From NCBI RefSeq assembly GCF_000968685.2, contig NZ_LAKD02000036.1, forward strand, positions 1 through 38,634: DNA of 38,634 bases. Direction: 5' to 3'. Shown piece by piece: positions 15,605-22,772 of this stretch. The translations under genes were made by a program, and so were the position numbers. The DNA is from Streptomyces antioxidans (GTDB taxonomy: Bacteria > Actinomycetota > Actinomycetes > Streptomycetales > Streptomycetaceae). The notes below the pieces were generated by a model that was not told where the DNA came from, made no database searches, and worked only from the letters and a program-made list of their open reading frames with translations. The number at the start of each line of letters is the position of its first letter. Position 1 is the stretch's first letter.

Positions 15605-17662
15605 GTGGCGAACGTGGAGCGGAGCGGACTGGGGAGAAGCCCGGACACGGGGCCGGCCCCCGGACCCGCGGGGGCGCGGACGCCACGGACCAGAATGGGG
15701 CTCGCGGCCCTCTGGCTCCTGGCGGGCGTGCTGGCGGTCCGTCAGGCGGCGGCGGTGCTGCGGCTGCCGCCCGAGGAGCGGCTGACCGATCTGGAGACCT
15801 GGATCGGCGACCACGGGGTGCTGCACGTCAGCGGTTCGCTGTACGACCGGGACTCCTTCACCGGCACCCCGTTCTCCGGGCTCGTCCTCAAACCGCTGAC
15901 CCGGGCCGCAGAGCAGAGCCTCGGGGTCGCCTGGACCTTCGGCACCCTGCTGCTGGTCGTGGTCCTCGGGCTGGTCGTGGCCCGGTCGCTGCCGGGACCG
16001 GTCTCCCGCCGCACCTCGCTGATCGCCGCACCGCTGGCCATCAGCCTGCTGGTGCTGTCGCTTCCGGTGCGCAACACCTTCACCCTCGGCCAGACCAGCA
16101 TCATCCCGGTGCTGCTGGTCGTCCTCACCGTGCTGCCCAGGACCTCCGGGCGGCAGGCCGGGGTGCTCATCGGGGTGGCCGCGGCGCTCCAGCCCGCGCT
16201 GCTGTTGTTCGCCGTCGTGCTGTTGCTGATCGGACGGCGCCGGGCCGCGGCGCTCGCGGGCGTCGCGTTCGCCGGGTGCACCGCGCTCGCCTGGGCGGCC
16301 ATGCCGCACGACTCGTGGTCGTACTGGGTGCACCACATCGGCGGCTTCGGGCTCGGCGGCCCCGCCGACAGCCTGGCCAACCAGTCGCTGCACGGGCTGC
16401 TGCTGCGCATCGGCCTCGAGGGCCCGTTGGAGCTCGCGCTGCTGGCCGTCCTCGCGGTCGCGGTCGCGGTGATCGGGCTGCACCGCGCGGTGCGCTACGC
16501 GCGGGACGGACAGCCGCTGCTCGCCGCCGCCATCACCGGCTGTGTGGCGCTCGCGGTCTCGCCCACCTCCTGGCAGCACCAGCAGCTGTGGATCCTGCTG
16601 GCCGTGGCCGGGCGGGTGGGGCGGCGCGGCTCCGACCGGCTGGTGTGGCCGGTGCTGGTCGTACTGGCGATGTCGCTCAACCGCACCGCGCTGCTGCCCG
16701 ACATCGAGATCCTCGGCCATGTTGGCTACAACGCGCCGCTGCTCGCGGCGCTCGCCGCCGCCTGTGCGGTGCCGTTCCTCTCCCGCACCTCGCCGCGGTG
16801 GGACGACCCCGAGCCGACGCCGGTCGCCGAACCGGCCACCAGCCGCTTCGCCTGGGTGCCGCTGCTGCCCGTCCTCAAGCGCCCGCTGTCCCGCCCGAAC
16901 CTGATGCTCGAGCTGGTGCTGATCCGCATCGGCTACTTCGGCTACTCCTGGATCCGCGCCCACGCCCCGGACGAGCGCGCGCTGGCCGAGGGCCACGGAC
17001 ACCAGGTGCTCACCCTCGAGGGCTGGCTGAGGATCGACATCGAGCACTGGTTCAACGCCATCGTGGCCGACACCGGATGGCTCAGGGACTTCATGAACTG
17101 GTACTACTCCACCTTCCACTTCCTGATTCCGCTGTCCCTGCTGGCCTGGCTGTATCTGCGCCGCCCCGCGACGTACCGCTGGGCCCGCACCCCGCTGGCC
17201 TTCGCCACGCTGCTCGCCCTGATCGGCTTCTGGCTCTACCCGCTGGCCCCGCCGCGGTTGATGGGGCTCGGCTACGTGGACACCGCGCACGGCCCGCAGG
17301 ACCTGAGCAACCCGGACTTCGGCGTGCTCACCAAGCTGTCCAACCAGTACGCGGCCATGCCGTCGCTGCACGTGGGGTGGTCGCTGTGGTGCGGGGTGGT
17401 CATCGCGATCGTGGCGCCTTACCTCTGGGCGAAGGTGCTCGGCATCCTGTATCCGCTGCTGACCACGGCGGTCATCGTGGGCACCGCGAACCACTATGTG
17501 CTGGACGCGGTCGGCGGCGCGGCCATCGTCACGGCCGGGTTCGCGCTGCAGTACGTGTTCCTCGGTGCGGGCGGGCCCCCGCAGGAGGACCGGCCGGGGG
17601 CGGACGAGTCCCCCGAAAAGGGGGCTGGGGCTCGCGTTGAGCGGCATGACCAGCGGGTCTAG
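15605..17662 (+). CDS. Fused glycosyltransferase 87 / PAP2 phosphatase membrane protein
   Basis: This is a polytopic membrane protein of about 685 residues with two parts. The N-terminal ~400 residues have many helices and the GT87 (DUF2029) pattern: an early periplasmic acidic site (LTDLETWIGDHG and GSLYDRD), NTFTLGQTS, and SPTSWQHQ. GT87 enzymes use polyprenyl-phosphate mannose to glycosylate lipids. The C-terminal ~260 residues are a PAP2 domain with MPSLHVGW (His near 587) and NHYVLDAVGG (His near 629). The fusion could couple glycosylation to dephosphorylation of a lipid carrier, which is inferred. The start chosen is GTG at 15605 because GGGGGAG lies nine bases upstream; a GTG at 15587 is in frame. 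The tail is hydrophilic and low complexity. Confidence 0.88.
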   Translation: MANVERSGLGRSPDTGPAPGPAGARTPRTRMGLAALWLLAGVLAVRQAAAVLRLPPEERLTDLETWIGDHGVLHVSGSLYDRDSFTGTPFSGLVLKPLTRAAEQSLGVAWTFGTLLLVVVLGLVVARSLPGPVSRRTSLIAAPLAISLLVLSLPVRNTFTLGQTSIIPVLLVVLTVLPRTSGRQAGVLIGVAAALQPALLLFAVVLLLIGRRRAAALAGVAFAGCTALAWAAMPHDSWSYWVHHIGGFGLGGPADSLANQSLHGLLLRIGLEGPLELALLAVLAVAVAVIGLHRAVRYARDGQPLLAAAITGCVALAVSPTSWQHQQLWILLAVAGRVGRRGSDRLVWPVLVVLAMSLNRTALLPDIEILGHVGYNAPLLAALAAACAVPFLSRTSPRWDDPEPTPVAEPATSRFAWVPLLPVLKRPLSRPNLMLELVLIRIGYFGYSWIRAHAPDERALAEGHGHQVLTLEGWLRIDIEHWFNAIVADTGWLRDFMNWYYSTFHFLIPLSLLAWLYLRRPATYRWARTPLAFATLLALIGFWLYPLAPPRLMGLGYVDTAHGPQDLSNPDFGVLTKLSNQYAAMPSLHVGWSLWCGVVIAIVAPYLWAKVLGILYPLLTTAVIVGTANHYVLDAVGGAAIVTAGFALQYVFLGAGGPPQEDRPGADESPEKGAGARVERHDQRV

Positions 17663-17761
17663 CGTGGTGAGAAGGGGGCGGAAAGCCGGACGAGCGCGTG
17701 AGACGGGGGGATCCGGGAATCGAGACGGGGAGCGGGGACCCCGACCGAGGAGGGATCAACG

Positions 17762-18394
17762 ATGTCCCTGGTGAAGGCAGTAACCGCGGCGGTCGCGATG
17801 GGCGCCTCCATGACCATCGCCACGCCCGCGGTCGCCGCACCGCCGCCCCACCCCTTCGTCTTCGTCCACGACAGGTTCCAGCCCGCGTCGCAGGCGAAGA
17901 GCGCCGGTGCGGTGACGTACGACAGGTCGCTGGTGCCGACGTCCGCGTCGGTGTTCATCGCGGAGGCGCGGGTGGGCGGCAAGGGCATGAAGAACCGCGA
18001 AGGTGGCGAGGGCCACGGCCAGCACCGGATGCACAAGGGCACGTTCGTGTTCATCAGCGTGCGTGGCCTCGCGGCCAACCACCACTTCGGGATCCACGTC
18101 CACACGAAGCCGTGCGGCACCAAGCCCGACTCATCGGGTCCGCACTACCAGAACAAGCAGGACCCCAGGCAGCCCTCGACCAACCCCAAGTACGCCAACC
18201 CGCGCAATGAGGTGTGGCTGGACGTCACCACCAGGGGCAGCGGCAAGGGCTGGGCCAAGTCCTGGGTGAAGTGGAACTTCCGGCCCGACGAGGCCCGTTC
18301 CGTGGTGATCCACAAGCATGCGACGGGCACCACCTCGGGCAAGGCCGGGCAGGCGGGCGACCGGGTGGCGTGTGTGAACGTGCCGTTCAAGTAG
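17762..18394 (+). CDS. Secreted superoxide dismutase-like protein, probably without a zinc site
   Basis: This is a 210-residue exported protein. A Sec signal peptide covers about residues 1-26 (ends PAVAA before PPPHPF). The mature part resembles the Cu/Zn superoxide dismutase fold: the copper-site pair HVH (His112, His114), His128 in SSGPHYQNK, His184/His186 near the C-terminal HKHATGT, and Cys118 with Cys204 placed for the conserved disulfide. The zinc-site segment (normally H..GD) reads NPRNEVWLDV, with no histidine, so zinc binding is doubtful. It may be a copper-only SOD or a non-enzymatic relative. The ATG follows GAGGAGGG. The protein is His-rich at HGQHRMH (85-91), which may bind metal. 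Confidence 0.78.
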   Translation: MSLVKAVTAAVAMGASMTIATPAVAAPPPHPFVFVHDRFQPASQAKSAGAVTYDRSLVPTSASVFIAEARVGGKGMKNREGGEGHGQHRMHKGTFVFISVRGLAANHHFGIHVHTKPCGTKPDSSGPHYQNKQDPRQPSTNPKYANPRNEVWLDVTTRGSGKGWAKSWVKWNFRPDEARSVVIHKHATGTTSGKAGQAGDRVACVNVPFK

Positions 18395-18430
18395 CGCCGT
18401 CGCGCCGTCGGGGACTGCTCCGGAGGGCGG

Positions 18431-18480
18431 GCGGGCCTTACGGGCCCTACCGGCTGTACGGGCCTTACCGGCTTTACGGT
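18431..18480. repeat. 18-bp tandem repeat between convergent genes
   Basis: TACGGGCCYTACCGGCTK is present twice in tandem (18439-18456 and 18457-18474), with partial copies on both sides. It fills most of the gap between the convergent SOD-like gene and the HD-domain gene and touches the stop of the latter. GGGCC and TACCGG segments could fold into hairpins, so it may serve as a bidirectional terminator, but pairing was not calculated. Confidence 0.5.
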
Positions 18481-19073
18481 GGCAGTAGCCCGCCCTCCAC
18501 CGAGGCGTCCCTGACCTCCTCGTACAGCGTGCGCAGGGTCTCGCTCACGGCCACCCGCGGCAGGTGCAGCGCGTCCAGCGCCTCGGCGTCCACGGGGGCG
18601 TGGCTGTCGGTGGCCATGTCGCCCCAGCCCTGGCCGGTCAGACAGCGCATCAGGGTGGGGTTGAGCCGGTCCACCCCGCGCACCAGGCACGCCTCGGGGG
18701 TACGGCCCTCCTCGTACTCCCGCCACAGCGCCAGCAGTTCGCCCCCGAGCGGCGCGGGGAGCGCGGCGAAGCGCGGCGGTTCACCGCCCGCGGCGCCCCG
18801 CTCCACCGCGTCCATCTCCACGAGGTCGTGCATCAGGCACAGCTTGAGCATCTTGGTGAGGTCGAGCCGCTGCCCGGCCTCGCGCTCGAACTCGGCGTGC
18901 AGGATCCAGCTCACCATCGCCAGGTGCCAGGAGTGCTCCGCGACGCTCTCCTTGCGCTCCGGGGTGGCGTTGTTGGCGCGTTCGATCTCACGGAGGCGGG
19001 CGGTGAGGGCTATGAAGTCGAAGAGTCTTCGACGGTCGCCCGCCGCGCGGTGCGGGCCGTACATCTCGCTCAT
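18474..19073 (-). CDS. HD-domain hydrolase (HDDC2/YfbR-like 5'-deoxynucleotidase)
   Basis: This is a 199-residue metal-dependent hydrolase. HD-domain landmarks are visible: SVAEHSWH (His47), the central MHDLVE pair (His82-Asp83), and a later Asp in the GVDRLNPTLM segment. The order and spacing match the HDDC2/YfbR group, which dephosphorylates deoxynucleoside monophosphates. The start is ATG at 19073 (MSEMYGPHRA); the 17-codon extension to 19124 has no similarity. It is transcribed convergently with the SOD-like gene and downstream of the CYP125-like gene in the opposite genomic order. A nucleotide-pool role is likely. Confidence 0.85.
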   Translation of the reverse strand: MSEMYGPHRAAGDRRRLFDFIALTARLREIERANNATPERKESVAEHSWHLAMVSWILHAEFEREAGQRLDLTKMLKLCLMHDLVEMDAVERGAAGGEPPRFAALPAPLGGELLALWREYEEGRTPEACLVRGVDRLNPTLMRCLTGQGWGDMATDSHAPVDAEALDALHLPRVAVSETLRTLYEEVRDASVEGGLLPP

Positions 19074-19131
19074 GGCGGTCAGTGTGCCCCCGCCCGGTGG
19101 GTTGTGGGACTCCTGTCGCGGCACGAACAGC

Positions 19132-20403
19132 TTACGTGTAGGTCACCCTCAGCTCCTTGATCCCGTTCAGCCAGGCCGAACGCAGCCGCCGGGGCTCACC
19201 CGCGAGCCGGATGTCCGGGAGGGTGTCCGCGATGGCGTCGAAGATCAGCCGGATCTCCAGCTCCGCCAGGCTCTTGCCGAGGCAGAAGTGCGGTCCGCCG
19301 CCGCCGAAGCCGAGGTGGGGGTTGGGGTCGCGGGTGATGTCGAAGACCTCGGGGCGGTCGAAGACCTCGGGGTCGTTGTTGGCGGAGGAGTAGAAGACGC
19401 CGACCCGCGCGCCCGCCCCGATGCGCTGTCCGCCGAGCTCGGTGTCCTGGGTGGTGGTGCGCTGGAAGGACATCACGGGGGTGGCCCAGCGCACGATCTC
19501 GTCGGCGGCGGTGGCGGTGCGCTCGGCCTTGAACAGCTCCCACTGGTCGGGGTGGGTGAGGAAGGCGTGCATCCCGTGGCTGATGGCGTTGCGGGTGGTC
19601 TCGTTCCCGGCGACGGCGAGCAGCAGCACGAAGAAGCCGAACTCGTCCGAGCCCAGATTGCCCTCGTCCTCGGCGGCCACCAGCCGGCTGACGATGTCCT
19701 CGGCCGGGCACGCCTTGCGGTCGGCGGCGAGGTTCATGGCGTACGAGATCAGCTCCATGGCCGACTCGGCGCCGATCTCCTCGGTGATGGCCAGCTCCGG
19801 ATCGTCGTACGCGACCATCTTGTTGGACCAGTCGAAGATCTTGGACCGGTCCCGCTGGGGGACGCCGATCAGCTCGGCGATCGCCTGCAGCGGCAGTTCG
19901 CAGGCCACATCGGTGACGAAGTCCCCGCTGCCGCTCTCCCTGGCCCCGGCCACGATGCGGACGGCGCGGTCGCGCAGGGCGTCTTCGAGGGCGCGGATGG
20001 CGCGCGGGGTGAAGCCGCGCTGGACGATCTGACGCACCCGGGTGTGTTCGGGCGGGTCCATGTTGAGCATGATCAGCTTCTGGACGTCGATCTGCTCGCG
20101 CTGGATGTGCTCGTTGAAGCGGATGATCGCGGTGTTGGCGTGGGAGGAGAAGACCTCCGGCCGGGTGGAGACCTCCTTGACATCGGCGTGACGGGTGACG
20201 GCCCAGTAGCCGTCGTCGTCGAATCCGGCCACGCCGTGGGGCTGGGGGATCCAGCACACCGGCGCGGTCTGCCGCAGCCGGGCGAGCTCCGGGAGTGGCA
20301 CCCGATGCTGATGGAGGTCGGGGTCGGTGAGATCAAAGCCCTCGGGGAGGTCAGGGCCTTCGGGGGGCTCAAAGCCTTCGGGGAGCGCTGGACAGGAGGA
20401 CAT
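19132..20403 (-). CDS. cyp125: CYP125-like steroid C26(27)-monooxygenase
   Basis: This is a 423-residue P450. The sequence is strikingly like mycobacterial CYP125, the enzyme that oxidises the terminal side-chain methyl of cholesterol and cholestenone: PEGFDLTDPDL near the start, VFSSHAN, VQKLIMLNMDPPEHTRVR, FVTDVACELPLQAIAEL, and RLRSAWLNGIKE near the end. P450 landmarks are AVAGNETTRN (264-272), K-helix Glu302/Arg305 (DEIVRW) and the heme cysteine 374 (FGGGGPHFCLG). The N terminus carries short Pro/Glu repeats. The ATG follows GGAG. It is divergent from a FadA5-like thiolase, exactly as cyp125 and fadA5 are in Mycobacterium, with a KstR-like box between. Substrate is probably a sterol but is inferred. 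Redox partners are likely one of the two [3Fe-4S] ferredoxins here. Confidence 0.88.
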   Translation of the reverse strand: MSSCPALPEGFEPPEGPDLPEGFDLTDPDLHQHRVPLPELARLRQTAPVCWIPQPHGVAGFDDDGYWAVTRHADVKEVSTRPEVFSSHANTAIIRFNEHIQREQIDVQKLIMLNMDPPEHTRVRQIVQRGFTPRAIRALEDALRDRAVRIVAGARESGSGDFVTDVACELPLQAIAELIGVPQRDRSKIFDWSNKMVAYDDPELAITEEIGAESAMELISYAMNLAADRKACPAEDIVSRLVAAEDEGNLGSDEFGFFVLLLAVAGNETTRNAISHGMHAFLTHPDQWELFKAERTATAADEIVRWATPVMSFQRTTTQDTELGGQRIGAGARVGVFYSSANNDPEVFDRPEVFDITRDPNPHLGFGGGGPHFCLGKSLAELEIRLIFDAIADTLPDIRLAGEPRRLRSAWLNGIKELRVTYT

Positions 20404-20449
20404 CGGCCACTCCAGATATCTGACGGCCTATCAGAAGTGTCCGCAAGGT

Positions 20450-20463
20450 AGTAACGGGTTCTA
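20450..20463. promoter_or_regulatory. Weaker KstR-like half match upstream of cyp125
   Basis: The 14-mer AGTAACGGGTTCTA fits the KstR box TnnAACnnGTTnnA at all fixed positions except the first. It lies 47-60 bp upstream of the cyp125 start, where a repressor could act. It fits the 16-bp window consensus less well than the other four sites, so it may be chance. Confidence 0.3.
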
Positions 20464-20577
20464 CAAGTGGCAAGAGAAAACGCGGCCAATGTTTCGGGGC
20501 TCAATGCCCCTTGTGGTCCGCTCAACCCCTGCACAACCCTTGCGCCGCCGGGTCGGGCCTCAGCAGACTGAGCCTGA

Positions 20578-20601
20578 AGAACTAGAACGCGTACTAGTTC
20601 T
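20578..20601. promoter_or_regulatory. KstR-like operator A between cyp125 and fadA5
   Basis: Arms AGAACTAG (20578-20585) and CTAGTTCT (20594-20601) surround AACGCGTA. The 24-bp element is palindromic with one mismatched pair. Its core TAGAACGCGTACTA (20583-20596) fits the KstR box TnnAACnnGTTnnA with one mismatch. It lies about 50 bp upstream of fadA5 and 175 bp upstream of cyp125 and could control both. Confidence 0.75.
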
Positions 20602-20653
20602 GCCGTGGGTGCTGCCGGGAGCCCCGCGGCTGCGATGAGAGGACGAGACAGCC

Positions 20654-21823
20654 ATGGCCGCCGAACCCGTCATCGTCGAAGCCGTCCGCACGCCGATCGG
20701 CAAGCGCGGAGGCGCGCTCGCCAATCTCCACCCCGCCTATCTGCTCGGCGAGACCTACCGCGAACTCCTCGCCCGCACCGGCATCCAGCCCGACTGCGTC
20801 GAGCAGGTCGTCGGCGGCACCGTCACCCACGCCGGGGAGCAGTCGATGAACCCCGCGCGCACCGCCTGGCTGATGATGGGGCTGCCGTACGAGACCGCGG
20901 CGACGACGGTGGACTGTCAGTGCGGCTCCTCGCAGCAAGCCAACCACATGGTGGCCAACATGGTCGCCACCGGTGTCATCGACATCGGCATCGGCTGCGG
21001 CGTCGAGGCCATGTCGCGGGTGCCGCTGGGCAGCGGCTCCAAACACGGCCCGGGCAAACCGTTCCCCGAGGAGTGGAACGTGGATCTGCCCAACCAGTTC
21101 CAGGCCGCCGAACGCATCGCCCGCAACCGCGGCCTGACCCGCGAGGATGTGGACGCCCTCGGGCTGCTCTCCCAGGAGCGGGCGGCCCGGGCCTGGGCGG
21201 AGGAGCGGTTCAAGCGCGAGACCTTCGCGGTGCAGGTGCCCACGACCGAGGAGGAGCAGTCGGCGGGCGAGGGCATGTGGCGCGCCGTCGACCGGGACGA
21301 GGGGCTGCGCGACACCAGCGCGGAGGCGCTGGCCGGACTCAAGCCCATCATGCCCACCGCCGTGCACACCGCGGGCAACTCCTCCCAGATCTCCGACGGC
21401 GCGTGTGCGGTCCTGTGGGCCTCCAAGCGCATGGCCCGCGCCCTCAAACTCCGCCCCCGCGCCCGTATCGTGGCCCAGGCCCTGGTCGGCGCCGATCCCC
21501 ACTTCCACCTGGACGGTCCGATCGACGCCACGAAGGCGGTCCTGGGCAAGGCCGGGATGACCCTGAAGAACATCGACCTGGTCGAGATCAACGAGGCGTT
21601 CGCCTCGGTGGTGCTCTCCTGGGCGCGGGTCTTCGAGCAGGACCTGGAGAAGGTCAACGTGAACGGCGGCGCGATCGCCCTCGGACACCCGGTGGGCGCC
21701 ACGGGAGCCCGCCTGATCACGACGGCCCTGCACGAACTGGAGCGCGCGGACAAGGAGTTCGCGCTCATCACGATGTGCGCGGGCGGGGCGCTGGCCACGG
21801 GCACGATCATCCAACGGCTGTAG
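20654..21823 (+). CDS. fadA5: FadA5-like steroid 3-ketoacyl-CoA thiolase
   Basis: This is a 389-residue thiolase that releases acetyl- or propionyl-CoA from the sterol side chain during beta-oxidation. The catalytic residues are Cys90 (DCQCGSSQQAN), His345 (IALGHPVGATG) and Cys375 (ITMCAGGALATG). The DCQCGS motif, HFHLDGP, VEINEAFASVVLSWARV and VNVNGGAIALGHPVG closely follow mycobacterial FadA5, which is specific for steroid-CoA substrates. General thiolases usually have a different nucleophile-loop sequence. The ATG start has GAGAGGACGAG upstream. It is divergent from the cyp125-like gene across a KstR-like operator. No other beta-oxidation genes for sterol chains (acyl-CoA dehydrogenase, hydratase, ligase) are in this window. 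Confidence 0.88.
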   Translation: MAAEPVIVEAVRTPIGKRGGALANLHPAYLLGETYRELLARTGIQPDCVEQVVGGTVTHAGEQSMNPARTAWLMMGLPYETAATTVDCQCGSSQQANHMVANMVATGVIDIGIGCGVEAMSRVPLGSGSKHGPGKPFPEEWNVDLPNQFQAAERIARNRGLTREDVDALGLLSQERAARAWAEERFKRETFAVQVPTTEEEQSAGEGMWRAVDRDEGLRDTSAEALAGLKPIMPTAVHTAGNSSQISDGACAVLWASKRMARALKLRPRARIVAQALVGADPHFHLDGPIDATKAVLGKAGMTLKNIDLVEINEAFASVVLSWARVFEQDLEKVNVNGGAIALGHPVGATGARLITTALHELERADKEFALITMCAGGALATGTIIQRL

Positions 21824-21899
21824 GGACCCGGCGTCTCCGGCGTCCGGACGATGAGATCTTCCGCCTGATCTGCCGCCACGCGGGCCAGCGGGACTTTGG

Positions 21900-22772
21900 C
21901 TAGGAGGACGCGGAGGTGTCGGAGGGGACCGGGTCCTCGAAGGCGGCCGGGCCCTCGAAGGTGGCCGGGGCCTCGAAGGCCGCGCGGCGGGTTGCCCGCC
22001 GGAGGGCCTTGAGGATGGCGGTGCCGAGGGTGAGGGTGAGGACCATCGTGACCACGGCCCGCGGCAGGTCCCAGCCCAGCGAGGTGGCCAGGCAGTACGC
22101 CACGAAGCGGGCGAGGTTATCGCCGAGGGGGTCGCCGGGGACGTAGGAGATCCCCGAGGCCATGCCCTGCATCAGGGTCCAGCCCTGGAGGTTCATGGCG
22201 GTCCCGTACGCCACGGACGCCACCGCCCCGTACCCGGCCAGCAGCAGCGACTCCGCCCGGCCGCGCAGCCGGGCGGCGCCGGGGAGCAGCCCCGCGCCCA
22301 TCGCCACCCAGCCCATGGCCAGCATCTGGAACGGCATCCAGGGCCCCACCCCGCCCGTGAGCAGCGCGGACGCGAACATCGACACGGCGCCGAGCACGAA
22401 GCCGAAACCGGGGCCAAGCACCCGGCCCGACAGCACCATCAGGAAGAACATCGGCTCGATCCCGGCCGTCCCCGCGCCCAGCGGCCGCAGGGCCGCGCCC
22501 GCCGCGGCCAGCACCCCGAGCATCGCGATGGCCTTGGCGTCCAGTCCGGTGTCCGCGATGGTCGCCACGACCACGGCCAGCAGCAGCGGGAGCAGCGCGG
22601 CGAACAGCCAAGGGGCGTCGGCGGCATGGGTGGTGATCCCGGAGTCGCCCGGTGCGAACAGCGGCCAGCCGAAGGCGACGACACCGACCGCGGAGACGAG
22701 CGCGAGCGCCACGACCGAGCGCGGGCCGAGGCGTATGGCCTTCGTGCCGATGCCGTGTTCCCGCTCGCTCAC
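21900..22772 (-). CDS. ECF transporter S component, predicted corrinoid/cobalt specificity
   Basis: This is a 290-residue membrane protein with about six or more helices. It is the substrate-binding S subunit of an energy-coupling-factor importer, as shown by its place at the end of the ECF operon and by the FLMVLSGRVLGPGFGFVLGAVSMFASALLTGGVGPW region typical of S proteins. The operon is headed by a cobalamin riboswitch, so the substrate is probably cobalamin, another corrinoid or cobalt; I cannot read this from the S protein itself. The GTG start overlaps the stop of the ABC gene (GTGA). The C terminus has a repeated F-E-x-P tail (AFEAPATFEGPAAFEDP) encoded by an 18-bp tandem repeat at about 21937-21990. 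Confidence 0.82.
   Translation of the reverse strand: MSEREHGIGTKAIRLGPRSVVALALVSAVGVVAFGWPLFAPGDSGITTHAADAPWLFAALLPLLLAVVVATIADTGLDAKAIAMLGVLAAAGAALRPLGAGTAGIEPMFFLMVLSGRVLGPGFGFVLGAVSMFASALLTGGVGPWMPFQMLAMGWVAMGAGLLPGAARLRGRAESLLLAGYGAVASVAYGTAMNLQGWTLMQGMASGISYVPGDPLGDNLARFVAYCLATSLGWDLPRAVVTMVLTLTLGTAILKALRRATRRAAFEAPATFEGPAAFEDPVPSDTSASS

Noticed and set aside
17611..17625. CCCCC-GAAAA-GGGGG hairpin as a terminator
   Set aside because: Lies inside the coding end of the GT87-PAP2 gene with only five base pairs, too weak to call.
15317..17647. 776-residue minus-strand open frame
   Set aside because: Antisense shadow of the GT87-PAP2 gene; low-complexity Arg/Gln/Gly composition and no recognisable domain.
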